Of a stretch of DNA of 64,000 nt, positions 43,760 to 55,489 are shown one piece after another. The number at the start of each line of letters is the position of its first letter. Position 1 is the first letter of the stretch. Under the pieces are notes generated by a model. That model was not told where the DNA came from and did no database searches. It worked only from the letters and a program-made list of their open reading frames with translations. The stretch is from Trametes villosa (Eukaryota; Basidiomycota; Agaricomycetes; Polyporales; Polyporaceae). The stretch is from NCBI GenBank assembly GCA_002964805.2, contig PUDQ02000023.1, positions 1-64,000 on the forward strand. The letters run 5' to 3'. Made by a program: the position numbers and the translations under genes.

Positions 43760-43765
43760 CTTATA
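43760..43765 (-). promoter_or_regulatory. TATA box of esterase copy A
   Basis: TATAAG on the minus strand lies about 80 bp upstream of the start codon. Confidence 0.45.
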
Positions 43766-44671
43766 CCGTGCACGCAGACACCAACGTAAATGGACCCGCG
43801 CGCAGCTGACCGGTCTCCGCGACGGGTGGCCCCCGAGGTCCATATGAGCGCGCTGGGCGTGTCCACTACGGTGTGTGCTGACGGCCCCCGACTGGAGGTG
43901 CTAAGTTTGACCGTGGGGGGCGGGGAGCTCGGAATGGGCACCTGGGCTGCGGTATCCACCGTTGTTCTTTGGATGGTCCTCGGGGAGCAGCCTTGGCTGT
44001 ATGTTGTTGGAGTCGACAGGCAGTTTACCTGGAGTGTGAACCTTTCATCGGCGTTTCATTAGTGTCGCCGAAGCTTGGTGGCGCGAAAAAGCCTTCACGT
44101 TCCACTGCGGGAGCTGTGAGAACAATGTGGGCAGCGGTGGTCAGACGTGCGGAAATTGAGCAACGGTGGCTTGCCATGTGACGGTATACACGGTACCTTT
44201 TCCCCATGATCTAGCTCCGAATACGATGAGATCCTCGCAGTCCTGCGAAGCGCACGACGAGAAAGGATGCGCATGAAGGCTGTGCGAACGAAGGGCTCGG
44301 ATGCTGTTTGCATTGTAGTCAGTCCTCCTGTCTCGTCTCGGTGTTGGTCACTCAGTCGCCTGCGTGCAGTCCGCGTGAACAACGCCGTCTTCTACGCATT
44401 CATTTGGCGGCGGAAAGGGGCGGTATGAGAGCGCGTGAAGGTCTAGAGCTCTACCCGCAACGTGCAAAGATTCAGTCTGCAGACACGTCTGCCCGATCGC
44501 GGGTAGGAGAGAAAGTCTAACCAGTCTTCGGTTACACAATACAGGGGCGCGACGGGGACTAGCGCCAGTAAATTGGCCTCAGCTTCACTTACAGAGTTAC
44601 GTTCATCAGCAATCCTGCTCTCCCGGAGTGCAGACCGCTCTTCCTTCGTAAGCCCGTATCGCTCCCAATCT
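43766..44671. other. Intergenic region between esterase paralogues
   Basis: No gene seen. It contains the promoter of copy A and the 3' flank of copy B. Confidence 0.5.
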
Positions 44672-46076
44672 TCATGCAATACCGAAGAACTCCAGATACT
44701 GCTGCTCGTACAGCGGCACAGTGTGGCCGACGCCCTGCGCGAGGATCGCCTGCAGGTTCGGGCCGTACGTCGCGTTCGAGTACCCGCGCGGGAGGTACGG
44801 CTCGCTCACGTTCGAGCGCGGCGTGCTCGCGTAGCCGAACACGGCCGTCCACTGCTTGATGGTCTCGAAGAAGTTCTGCGGGTAGAGCGTCGTGTCGCTG
44901 CAGCCGTTATGCATGGTCAGTGTCGAGGTGATGGGATGGAGGAGGGGTGGGGGACGTACGCGGTGCCGTGCCAGATCTGCATCTTCGGGCGTGGGCCGGT
45001 GTAGCCCGGGTACGCGTTCAAAACCCGCTGAGCCTGATCGAGCGCAAAGAATACTCAACACGTATACACGCGCGCATATGCAAACAGATACGCACCCACT
45101 GCTCGCCCGTCAACACCAACTTCCCCTGCGCACACTGCGCGTTCCAGCTATCCTGCGCCTGCCCGGGCAGCGCGAAGCACCCAAACGGCACGCCCGAGTC
45201 GACCACGCCCGCCCTGAAGACGTCCGGGTACGCGCCCGCGAGCGCGTTCGTGAGCATCGCGCCCGAGGAGGTGCCCGCGGCGAAGACGCGCGCGGGGTCG
45301 ACGCCCCAGTTGGCGAGCGCGTAGCGCGCGGCGGAGGCGATGCCGAGCGTGTCGCTGCCGCCGTCGTGCGTTAGGGCTGCGTCGGAGGAGACGTCCCAGC
45401 AGGTGCCGGAGTGCGGCTAAGCGCGAGGGGGTGGGGGTTAGCAGGGCAGGGAGGGGGAGGGTAAGGAACGTACGGAGGAAGGGTAGAGGACGAGGTAGCC
45501 ATACGTCTCAGCGAGCTGCGCGAACTTGGAGCCTGAGTAGTACGCTTGCGCGGTACCCGTGCAGTCTGTAGCGCATATTTAAGTTATGCGAGAGACATAT
45601 CGAAGCAGATGACAGAAACGTACAGTGGCTCGCGACGATCAGAGCCGGTTTGGGCTGGACCCGCGCGGGCTTGTACACATACACTGCGACGTTATTGGGG
45701 TTCGGCCCGAAGTTCGAGATCTTGTACAGCTGCGAGGCTGGGATCGACGCAAGACCCGAGGGTGCGCTGCCAGTAGAAGTCGTGGTGGTGCCAGGGGGCG
45801 AGGTGGGCGGGACGGTCGTCGTCGGGGGAGGTGCTGCCCCAGGTTGGCACTGTGAGTAGTAGTCGTTCATTTTGATGCAGCTTGACCCAGAGGCTGTAGA
45901 CGCATATAGTCAGGATGGTGTGAGCATGCAGTATGGGAGAAAAGAGACGTGCCGCAAGTGGTTGCGCCATTCCACCCGATGCCGCCGCACTGACCCCAAA
46001 CGGGGGATTGGGCCGCGACGAGGTGGGCGAGCGGGAGAAGCGTCGCGAAGCTGAAGATAACCTTCAACGAGAACAT
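44672..46076 (-). CDS. CBM1-linked CE1-type acetyl xylan / feruloyl esterase, copy B
   Basis: Six exons (45953-46076, 45624-45893, 45474-45565, 45096-45416, 44960-45033, 44672-44897) give 368 aa. The domain order matches copy A: signal peptide, CBM1 (WGQCGGIGWNGATTC ... NDYYSQC), a longer Thr/Pro linker, then the CE1 hydrolase with Ser in GTSSGAML, Asp in DTTLYP and His in GVGHTVPL. Several exons are the same length as in copy A (92, 74 and 226 nt), which shows tandem duplication. The first intron seems to begin GC (GCACGT): that choice keeps the standard five residues between CBM1 cysteines, whereas the nearest GT would add one. ATATAAG lies at 46148-46154. Confidence 0.85.
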
Positions 46077-46147
46077 CGCGGCGCCGCTCAAGTCTGGTGT
46101 GCAGTTTACAAGGCCTCTTGGGGGCATGCAGGCGCATGAGTCCAATT

Positions 46148-46154
46148 CTTATAT
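46148..46154 (-). promoter_or_regulatory. TATA box of esterase copy B
   Basis: ATATAAG on the minus strand lies 72-78 bp upstream of the start codon. Confidence 0.45.
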
Positions 46155-47068
46155 GCGCGGAATAACTGTTTGCGTCCTTATGGCCGGTGACTGCCATACA
46201 CGGTCGTCGAAGATAGCATGAGGTCGATCGGTCCATACAAACTATACGGGATTATGACCTCGCGCCTGCGTCCAGAGACTGGAAGTTTGCCCGCGGAAGA
46301 CCCGTTCATAATAGACTCGTTGCCTATTTCACCTTCGCGCCCTCGGCCACGCGCGCGAAGGGAGTCTATGCGCAGTCTTAGCTGGTGATAGGCAGCCACG
46401 TGAACGCACCCCATCACTGTAATTCGGGCTATCCTCGCACGGTCGATGAGGTTCTAGACCACTTTGTGTACGTCCAACCGCCGACGCAAGCCCTTCCGGG
46501 GTAGACTTATCGCCGAAGTTCGGGGCAGAATTCGTGAGGGGAACATGGCACAGAGAGCCTTATGACCGGAGTGCTTCGGGTCGCGTGGTCATGGGCCGGT
46601 AACGTACTCCGGGGACATAGGACTGCTGCGGCCCGCGAGGGAACCGGCAGTCAGGTTGTGTAGGATTGTCGGTGTTCTTCAGATCGCGTATATGCTTGGC
46701 CTTCTTGTCGATACCCAGGTTCTATAGGCGGGCCGGTCGACGCCATTCGCCTATATAGACGGTATCTCGCGGGTTGGCAGTGAGTGTGGTCGCGGACTGG
46801 GTATGCCGAGTCACGGAGAGGCTAATGTACAACCCGGGTATACATTGGCTTTTTATACATTCTACAGATAGCTGGTGTGGTCAACGAGTATGCTGAGCCA
46901 AAGTCGTATGCGCGAGCGTGTGCATGTGCTCACCTGGACTACACGAGAAGTACGCGGACATTGCTGGGGCGCGTTAGGTGTGTTCATGAAGGTCGTAGAT
47001 GAAGCCCGCAGCAGCCATGGAGAAGCCCATTCGCTCCGTCGAGCCTCGTCAAGCCCGCTGCATGGGGT
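46155..47068. other. Intergenic region
   Basis: No gene or repeat recognised; distal promoter of esterase copy B and 3' flank of DAD4. Confidence 0.5.
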
Positions 47069-47393
47069 TTACGCGTCTGTTTGGGCGGCAGAGCGAGTGG
47101 CTTCAAGGTTGTACTGGACGTTCTTGCGATACTTGGTAACGAGGTCGGCGGCAGTCTTGACGTGCACGTCCGCCTGAATGATTTCCTGCGTTTGCTGTGA
47201 GCCTGCTGCCGTGATTAGCGGCTGCACCGGGGACGTGCCTCGAGACATCTGTTCAGTTCGAGGATAGCTTCCGTGCATTTGTCCTGGTCGGAGGTGAGCG
47301 GCGTTGCAGTACAGAGGATGAGGCAGGGCGTACGGCGTTTTTGATGATGCGCTGCAGAAGGACGTTCTGGCGCTCTGCGTGGGGGTTCTCCAT
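47069..47393 (-). CDS. DAD4: DASH complex subunit DAD4
   Basis: Three exons (47334-47393, 47239-47283, 47069-47185) give 73 aa, the usual size of Dad4. The protein starts MENPHAERQNVLLQRIIKN and continues AILELNRCLEEIIQADVHV, then AADLVTKYRKNVQYNLEAT, a near-signature Dad4 pattern that would form a coiled coil. DAD4 is part of the DASH/Dam1 ring that couples kinetochores to spindle microtubules in fungi. The second intron must start with GC (CTCGAG|GCACGT), because no nearby GT donor keeps the frame. It is transcribed away from the PC-esterase gene. Confidence 0.88.
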
Positions 47394-47967
47394 GTCGAAG
47401 ACGCGTCGGACGTCGAGCTTCGGGCGTCGGGCGTCGGACGGTGGCGGGGAGGCGCGTGGTGGCGGGAGGGAAGACGCGGGAGACGGGCGTCTATGTGATG
47501 GCCCGTGGTCTGGAGCGTGCGGGTAAATAGGATGAAGAAGGCGGGGGTGACTGCGGAGAGGGTTCGATCATCCGCTGCGCTGCTCGCGACGCCACCTTCT
47601 GCTCTTCGTCGCAGCAGCGCAAACAGCAAGTGGGCGGTACGTGCACCGGCTATTAAAACAGGGTGCTCTCACGCGCGAAGATGGTGGGGACGTTGCGAGG
47701 CAGGCCGAACAGGAAGTGGAGCTGCCTGACGTCACGCGCGATACCGTCGCTGCCCTGAAAAGGGGGAGGGGAAGCCAGTGGCCAGGGCAGGACGCGAAAC
47801 AGGCCCGACTGGCGCGATGGGTCAGACTGCCCACGCGTCCCCGATCGTTTTCATTCTCCTCCGCCGTCCCTCAAAATGCCCGCCCTCGCGCCCGTCGAAC
47901 CGCCCTCTCCCACCCCCCACCACGCCCAACCCCAGCGTCGTCTGCTGGCCCGCACCCGTCGGCCGCC
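47394..47967. promoter_or_regulatory. Divergent promoter region, DAD4 and PC-esterase
   Basis: 574 bp separate the two start codons. The sequence is C/G- and CT-rich near the PC-esterase start. No specific factor site is claimed. Confidence 0.4.
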
Positions 47968-49669
47968 ATGGCCAGTCTCTTCAAGAGCGACTCCATCTCC
48001 TACCGGCCCCTCTTCTCCTCCCCGCGCTCGCTCCCCGTCAAGGTCCTCTGCGTCCTCGCCTTCTTCTACGTGATCTATGCCGCACACTCCTTGCTACCCT
48101 CCTCGTCAAGATTTTTCTCCTTCTCGTCCGGCCGACCACGCAGCGTATGCTCGCCACAAGCATGGGCCTCCGGCGAGTGGGTCCCCAAGATCCCTCCCAC
48201 CATGCGCACCAACTTCACAAAGTCGGAGGACGCATACGAGTTCCTCGGCTTCCAGGGCTGCGCAAGTAACCGCGAAGTCTACTGGCATCTCGCCGCCGAC
48301 AACGAACGGTTATTTGACCGCTTCCCTGGTGTCTCTTCGTGGAAGTGGTCCCCGCCAGCTGAGCAGTGCGAAGTGCGGGACCTCGACCCTGCTGTTCTCG
48401 TCCGCGACCTTGTGGAACAGGGCGGTTGGCTCCTGATCGGAGGTAAGCATCAGTTATTTCGGTCCTCATCCTGTCCGTGCCTCTCCGCCTAGGCCTGACA
48501 GGCCCGGTTTACTGGTCTTGATCCGTTAAATCTGCGGTATTCGTGGCACCTTGTTCGAGCCCGCCCTGCTCCCGCCCGGACGAGAATGCAGCCCGTAACG
48601 CGGAAGAGCTGCGCTGTTTACGCACAGCACTCGTCGCTTGCCCGACGCGAAGCACGCCGCTTCTGAGAATCAGCCGCTGACAGGCGCTCTCTTGGCAGAT
48701 TCCGTGACGGAGAACCACTTCTTCTCGCTTTCGTGCCTGCTCTACCCGCACGTGCGCGCGACCCCGGACTACGTCGCGAACCCGTACTTCGACCGCGGCT
48801 GGCCGCAGCACCTCTACCTCGACCCGGCCTCGCCGCTCGTCTCGAAGATCGACTTCCCGAAGGGGTTCGACATCGCGACGACGCCGCTCGTCACGTTCCG
48901 CCGCATCGACCTGCTCGCGGAACCGGCCGCGCTCGACGCGCTCTACAAGGCGCTGCACCCCGACTCTCCGCTCGCGACGCAGAACGGCGCGCTGTTCAGC
49001 GACGAGGCGACGTGGAACCTGTCGCCGGCGGAGTACGTGAAGATCTTCACCGCGCCGCTGCCGCGCGGGAACTACGCGACGATGGTGGTGAGCACGGCGG
49101 GGCACTGGACGACGACGCTCTTCGCGGGGCTCAAGGACGCGGCGAAGGACAAGGACGGGATCGAGAATGTTGTGGCGTTCTTTGGCGAGGCGATGGACGC
49201 GTGGGCGGCAGAGGTGCAGGCGCTGCTGTATGCGGCGGAGAAGGAGGAGCGCGCGACGCGGCGGTTTGATAGGAAGGGGCGCGCGCCGCGGCAGGTCGTC
49301 GTTAGGGCGTACTTGCCCGGGCATGAGGATTGCCATGATCGGAGGACGCCGGATAAGGAGTACAAGCTCGGCCGGTGGGGCTGGTACAACTGGAACCAGA
49401 TTGGGGACTTTAACAAGAAGTTCGAGGTGCGTTCGTCCCCGCGTGCTGTGAATTTCTGCGAGGCTGACAGGGATGTGCAGACGGTACTCGAGGGAAACAA
49501 ATATCCAGACATCCACTTCTTGCCGATAGACCGCCCCGCGTTGCTGCGACCCGATGCGCACTCGGCGGGCGATTGCCTGCACATCATGACCGGAGCGGGC
49601 GTGCTCGAGGGCTGGACACAGTATATCTGGCACTATGTCACCGTTGAGCTGCCTGCGCGCATGCGGTAG
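47968..49669 (+). CDS. Membrane-anchored PC-esterase (TBL/CAS1-like acyltransferase)
   Basis: Exons 47968-48442, 48699-49426 and 49481-49669 give 463 aa. ATG 47968 sits in GCCGCCATGG; the frame is open upstream, but this Met precedes the expected topology. A short cytosolic N-terminus is followed by one membrane segment (VKVLCVLAFFYVIYAAHSLL) and a lumenal PC-esterase domain. The GDS motif (LLIGDSVTENHFF) is assembled across the first intron. The C-terminal DxxH motif is in AGDCLHIMTGAG. Relatives include plant TBL proteins and fungal CAS1-type O-acetyltransferases of the Golgi. The first intron is 256 nt, about five times the usual length here. The 54-nt second intron is in frame and could be retained. 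Confidence 0.8.
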
Positions 49670-51989
49670 CCCCGGTTCTTCGCTAACAGTCCCGCGCGTC
49701 GGCCCGGCGTGGACGATGCAGGGGGCTGTGACGTGCTTCACATTCGCGTAAGCTCGCATTCACGGACTGATTCACACCTTCCACACACCCTCCCATATAC
49801 GCATCGCTACCGCGCCCTACCCACTCATCTCCCCCACCACTATCATACCTGCTTTGCGGACGATGCACTCCCACCCCTCTTCACGCACCTCATCCCCCCT
49901 CCCTTCCCGGTTCTTGACTTCCCCCAGATTTTTTTACTTCGGATATAATAGGCTAGTAGGCGGACCGGGCTGGGGTAGACGTACATGTGGTGATCTCCGC
50001 GGCTTAGCTTAAATCTTGAATGCGGCGCGCGTGCTCGCGGCCGCTGTAGAATATCACACTGCGAAGGATTTCGGATCCTAAGGAAGCGATTCAGCGAACG
50101 AGCCGCCTCATACAACTGTTCGAATGGCCATGCTGCGCGCACAGTCAGGCTTATGCGTTCACGCCTGCGGCGTCACGGCATTTCCCGGCTGTATTGGCGC
50201 ACCTGCATCAACAAACGCCCACATCCTCTTTTTCTCAGCCCACCGCGCGCCCAGCTCGCTATGAGTCGAGCGCGAGGCCTGACCAGTACTATGACTTACG
50301 ACTCACGCGACTCGAACGTAGCAGGCAAAAGCCAGAGGATTCGAGCTTCTGGTGACCGCGTCGTTCGCAACCTGAACTGCGCAGGCTTCCCGCGGCTGGT
50401 GTTCAGCGCAATCAACGGTATGTCTGTCGTCTGTCCCCGGTCGTGGTGGTCTCATAATCAGACGCAGGCAGATATTTCCGGCGCTCATGTACTGCTAGAA
50501 CGAGCGTCATGATGCAGCACACAGGCCATAGTATGAACGCATTCCTCCGATGTCGGGGGCCTGCGCCAAATCGATACGCGGCCAAACACCTGTTTCACGC
50601 GTCCTCAGGACGTTCTCGGGCGCGAGACGTTGCGCCGTGTTCGTACAGAGGCGGCATATGGCGCTTCGAGCGCGCAGAGCTTGGGGTTCGACGTTCCTCC
50701 GCAGTCCACCGGGGCGCGAGGTGGAGCGTCGCGTCGAGGGCCGTGCAATGGAAGAAGGCTCAACGACTAGCACGATAGCGATGAAGAGCGGCGCCACGAC
50801 CATCGGATAATGTACTCGTTCTTCGATGGGCGGGGCGCCGCTGCTGCTGGGGAAGACCGTCGCAGGGTTTTGCTTTCCGAGCCTGCCGTCGAAGCCTCGA
50901 AGGGCTGGTATGGGGTGAAGGGTGCAGCCTGTAATCTCGTAACGCAAACGAGGCACGCATTCATACTGCCTCGCACCGCTACTGTATGTTCAGGAATAGC
51001 GCGGTCTGCAGCCGAGAGTGCCACGGGTGCAGATCGGAGACTGGCCCGAGTGGGGTGTAGACGCGCGAGTGAGAGTGGCGCATCGTTTTACAGCGAGCTT
51101 CATGGCTCTCGCCGCCGATTTCGCAGCACATATCGGTATACAACTCATGCATCACGAACGGACATATATCGGAAGACTTGACCAGCACAAACGTCGGTAT
51201 GTTATCCGCGATCGACCGGATATCCGGAAGGCTAACGCCGCATCGTGGAGTTATAGACTGCCTCACAGGCATGTATGCTATAGATGGCTTGCGGGAGATG
51301 TGTCAATGGAAGGTGGATGCTGTTGTATTGCACAAACACGGCTACGAATGCCGCCAGCCGGCGCGCATTCCCTACGCGAAAATTGCGATCCCTTGTTGAA
51401 CTCGAACAGCCTAGTGTGGATGTTGCCGTGTAGCGTCCGCCCTTGTCGCTGATAAGGTGAGCCCTGGATATCCCCGTTCGCGCTTAACCAACCGTCTTAC
51501 TCAGATTGTCTAACTCTAGGAAAGGGTTAAGGACGGCGGCTGTTCTCGATCCCAGGGCTTCAATACAGACTTCGACGGGTCCAGAGCCAACTGGTATGTG
51601 CATCAGGCTGTGGTAGATTCCAAGACTCGCATTAACCCTCTCCCGATTCTGTCAAGCGACGTAGTCCACCTCCGGCTTCGACGACGAGCTGACTAGGCTT
51701 GTAGGATACCCAACGTGGCGCACGTGGCGCGAACTGGAAGTATATAATGCAGGCGGGAAGAGTGCAGAGAGCATCTGTCAGGGACGACCCGCACTTGGTA
51801 CGCCCATTCCCACTGAGCTGAAACGACCACGCACTCATGCGGGTATCCACATACAGCCAGCCTAGCCAGCCTTGCCGTCTACATAGCGACTATAGCCCAT
51901 TCCAACTCCAATTAGCACACAGTGAGTTCCGTCTTTTGAAGTTTTGACTTGGCCATAATTTTGAAAACGCCATTCTTGCTAGGTTGGCC
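49670..51989. other. 2.3-kb gene-poor interval
   Basis: Several open frames of 60-150 codons exist on both strands (for example 50507-50956 minus and 51018-51452 plus), but none has a recognisable motif, splice continuity or conserved-looking composition. It may contain a decayed gene. Confidence 0.45.
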
Positions 51990-54299
51990 ATGATTCGCCT
52001 CATCGACATCAGCCGTCCTGATAGAGTGAAGTTCGTCGAGATCGTGGACCCCAGCAATGTCCGATACGCCATCCTCTCCCACGTTTGGAACAAGAACGAT
52101 GGCGGAGACTTCACTCCGGAGCCGACGTTCCAGGACCTCTCCTTGGCCATGCAGACTCCCGGCGCCCTACCGGAAGTCCCGAAGTTCGCGAAGCTGCTCG
52201 GCTTCTTTCGGACCGCCGCCAAAGGAGGTTTGAACCTCGTGTGGGCGGACATGTGCTGCATCGACAAGACGAGCAGCGCGGAGGTCTCCGAAGCGATCGC
52301 TTCCATGTTCTTCTGGTACACCTGCGCCGAGGTCTGCTACGCGTACCTCAAGGACGTCCCCTCTCCCGTGCGTACGTTCGACGCCCTCCCCCTCCCTCCT
52401 CCCGCCCAGTTCTCCCAGAGCATGTGGTTCAAGCGCGGCTGGCCACTGCAGGAGCTCGTTGCGTCCAAATCCCTCGTCTTCCTCTCCGAAGACTGGAAGA
52501 TCATCGGCACGAAGCGCGGGCTCGCTCGTCTCGTCCAGGGCATCACCCACATCGACGTCGACGTGCTCACGCACAGGCGCAAGCTCCACGAAGTCAGCGT
52601 AGCGTGCCGGATGTCGTGGGCGGCGAACAGGACTACCGAACGTCCCGAGGACCGTGCGTACTCGCTGATGGGCATCTTTGGCGTCCGCATCCCTGTGCTG
52701 TACGGCGAACGAGAGTATGCGTTCGTCCGCCTGCAGGAGGAAATTCTGAGGCGCATTCCCGACCCGACACTCCTTGCCTGGGGACCACAGCGCCCCCTAT
52801 CCAGCCTATCTGTCGAGCTCCTGAGTCCCAAACGCGCCCCACTAGACGTGCAGACAGTCCATGTTCGCGCTCGCCCTGAACAGTTCTCTTCTCTCGCTGA
52901 CGGGGACTCTGGGTACTTGTTTGCGCCATCCCCGGACGCCTTTCACCAGACAGCCCGATTGGCGTCAACTCCTCAACAATTTGGCCCTGTCTCCATTGCC
53001 ACATCACGTACCGTGCTTCGTGGTGGCGGGCCATCCAGACAAAACATCGTCCCATTCCACATGCTGCAAATGCATGTTCCCCTTGTGCCGCTCGCGGCGC
53101 GTGCTCGCACCTCGGCAGAAAGAGGCGTGTCGGAATCGGAGGCGCTCTACCTGGTTCCGCTTGGCTGCTCGACCTCGAACGGCGAGCCCATCGCTCTCCT
53201 TCTTTGTCCCGGCCCCTCTCTGAGGACCTCCAACTCCCTGTCAGAAGACCGCCCACACTGGGTAATTGGGTTTAGCATCGCGGACACTCACGACACCGCA
53301 CACCACTGTCGAATTGTTACCTTGCCCTCGCCAAACTGCTCTGCTGAGGAAAACGGCGTGCTCAGACGATGGGAGGAGTCGATCGCCCGCATGCCCGATC
53401 GAGAGCTCTATCTGCCGCTGAGTGCCCCCCTGGATCACTGGCGGGCGGGCGACCCAAGGAGGGCCGCTACGGCTGAGGATCTCCTTCGCGAGAACAAGGG
53501 ACACTTCGAGATACACCTCTCGGAGTGGTGCAAGTCTGCGTTGGAGTCAGCCGGTTTCACCGTCGACATGACGTCTCCTTCGGCGCGGAATCCGACGCAC
53601 TCCATCGGGCTCATCCCTCCTCCCGGCTACACCCTCTGCGTTCGACATGGAGACCGACCGGTCGCTGTGGAAGCCTTCGAAGTCACGTTCGCCAATTGCC
53701 CGATACGGCCCAGGGGCCTCTCGCCAGAGGACGCCAGCAAGGACAGCACTTTCCCTCTCGTCGGCAGCATCACTCCCCACACTGTGGCCAACGCGCTAAA
53801 CACAGTCTCGACAGCGGAAAAGCAACTATGTTCGTCATGCTCCATTGCTACAGATGACCATATCGGGACCTCCCAGTCGTGGTCCCTGCATGGCGGCGTT
53901 GCCGTTCGGACCCTCGGCATCAAGGGCCGCTCTCCAGTTGGCAGAAGCCCAGAAGTCCATCGCGCGTTGAAGAGCTTCACGCTGTCGGTCACGCTCCGCG
54001 CGGTGCTGCCCCTACCCCCTTGCGAACTAGGAACGTCCCCCCAAGCATACCTCTTGGAGATCGAGTTCTTCGCCGTCAACCCCACCCCGTCTTCGAATAC
54101 TGCGCTTGCGACAGGGTCGACAGGGACGACAAAGAACCGCCGCCGCATCTCTAGTCAAACGGCATCGGCGCCAGGGACAGAGTTGAGTAGGGCCACATCC
54201 GCTGACATGGCAGCTCCTAATCCTAGTACGAGAGAAACCTCGCGCAATTCGAAGGCTGATACAGTGTCTGGTAGAGGGCTCGCACATAGCGCATTCTAA
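51990..54299 (+). CDS. HET-domain protein 1
   Basis: A single exon from ATG 51990 gives 769 aa. The N-terminus is the Agaricomycete form of the HET domain: IRLIDISRPDRVKFVE, YAILSHVW, WADMCCIDKTSSAEVSEAI, MWFKRGWPLQELVA, then AYSLMGIFGVRIPVLYGE. The remaining 450 residues are poorly conserved. HET domains mediate heterokaryon incompatibility and programmed cell death in ascomycetes; in basidiomycetes they form large families of mostly unknown role. The gene is paralogous to the HET gene 1.2 kb downstream on the same strand, and this copy has lost or never had introns. Confidence 0.85.
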   Translation: MIRLIDISRPDRVKFVEIVDPSNVRYAILSHVWNKNDGGDFTPEPTFQDLSLAMQTPGALPEVPKFAKLLGFFRTAAKGGLNLVWADMCCIDKTSSAEVSEAIASMFFWYTCAEVCYAYLKDVPSPVRTFDALPLPPPAQFSQSMWFKRGWPLQELVASKSLVFLSEDWKIIGTKRGLARLVQGITHIDVDVLTHRRKLHEVSVACRMSWAANRTTERPEDRAYSLMGIFGVRIPVLYGEREYAFVRLQEEILRRIPDPTLLAWGPQRPLSSLSVELLSPKRAPLDVQTVHVRARPEQFSSLADGDSGYLFAPSPDAFHQTARLASTPQQFGPVSIATSRTVLRGGGPSRQNIVPFHMLQMHVPLVPLAARARTSAERGVSESEALYLVPLGCSTSNGEPIALLLCPGPSLRTSNSLSEDRPHWVIGFSIADTHDTAHHCRIVTLPSPNCSAEENGVLRRWEESIARMPDRELYLPLSAPLDHWRAGDPRRAATAEDLLRENKGHFEIHLSEWCKSALESAGFTVDMTSPSARNPTHSIGLIPPPGYTLCVRHGDRPVAVEAFEVTFANCPIRPRGLSPEDASKDSTFPLVGSITPHTVANALNTVSTAEKQLCSSCSIATDDHIGTSQSWSLHGGVAVRTLGIKGRSPVGRSPEVHRALKSFTLSVTLRAVLPLPPCELGTSPQAYLLEIEFFAVNPTPSSNTALATGSTGTTKNRRRISSQTASAPGTELSRATSADMAAPNPSTRETSRNSKADTVSGRGLAHSAF

Positions 54300-55489
54300 G
54301 CAGGTCTGTGTCGGAGTAGCAAGCCGCGGGTGGAGATGATCGCGCGCTGAGATACAATCACCTATATCTGAGATCATTTGTACTCAGTACTCCGTACTCC
54401 GTACTTACAATCGGGCTCCGAATTCTCCTCTTACTCTGACTTCTCGTTGTCGATCGTATCGTCCTCGTCCTCCAGCCGAACATTCCGTGTTGTGTGAGTT
54501 GGTAAATCCACCTCTGGTAGTATATTTACAGACCCCTAGCCTATTTCCGTGCCCACGGTCTCCGTCACTCGTCTGACCATTCGCAATGGACGAAACATTC
54601 GAACTTCCTGAGAGCTCGCCATGGTCGTGGCGACTCGGCCCTCGCCGCAGGTCTGTGCCTCCTCAGTACTTGCCTTGGTGCGTAGCCGGCGTGCAACTAT
54701 GGCGCTGCTATCCTCATTATTTCAACGGCTTATTCCTGGATTTTTAAACTTCTCCATCCACATTGGCATCATGGCACTCGCGCTCGAAAAATCTAGGCTA
54801 CGGCATGCCGCCTCATGGTACTCGTGCTTGCTACAACGTGACTTGGATGTCCTTGATCTCTCGTGCACCTGTGCGGAAACTCCGGAGACGAGCTGCTAGA
54901 CTTAGCGACAGCATAGGTAGCGGCCTGGAGCTTGCTGCATTCTATCTGACAGCCTGCCAGATTACGAGGCGTCACCCCGCTCATTGGGCCAGCTGCTCCG
55001 AGTCATGACCGGTTGCATCGCGAGTTCTCCGCTTTCCGACTGAACAGATCGGCGCCCAGACAGAAAGGAACAATGTACAGACTGCACCCTGTCATGGTCG
55101 CACCTCGTGACGGCCCGGGGGAACTCGAGCGACTACGCTGCTCAAAGTTGCAACTAAACGTAGGTGATAGCGAGCCTCCTTCTCTAACCGATATAGCTAG
55201 ACGTCACACGTCAGCCTCACTCTCGACACCTCGTGTTCCTGTAACCCTACTATGCCGCCCAGGTTACTTCTCTCCCTCCTACACCTCGCCCCTCCCTGCG
55301 CACGCCTCCTCGCACCTTCGCGTTTCGCCTGGCAGACGATCCAACCCGATTTCGCCCATTCTAAAAGACAGCTGGTCCAGAGCGTCGTTAACGACTGACC
55401 CACTGGTGTCCTTCTGTACGTCAGCTCTAGGTTGGGGACCCCTCTGTTGGGCGAACACTGATGTACGTGGTAACAGGAGTTGGGCCAGG
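54300..55489. other. Interval between the two HET genes
   Basis: This holds the 3' flank of HET 1 and promoter of HET 2. A 53-codon frame at 54586-54747 begins MDETFELPESSPW and looks peptide-like, but with no supporting exon or motif it is not called as a gene. An open frame also runs upstream of the HET 2 start from 55013 without domain character. Confidence 0.4.

Noticed and set aside
45949..45952. Conventional GT donor for esterase copy B intron 1
   Set aside because: It keeps the frame but adds a residue between conserved CBM1 cysteines; the GC donor matches copy A and the family spacing.
50153..51452. Several 90-150-codon frames as genes
   Set aside because: No motifs, overlapping frames on both strands, and no splice continuity.
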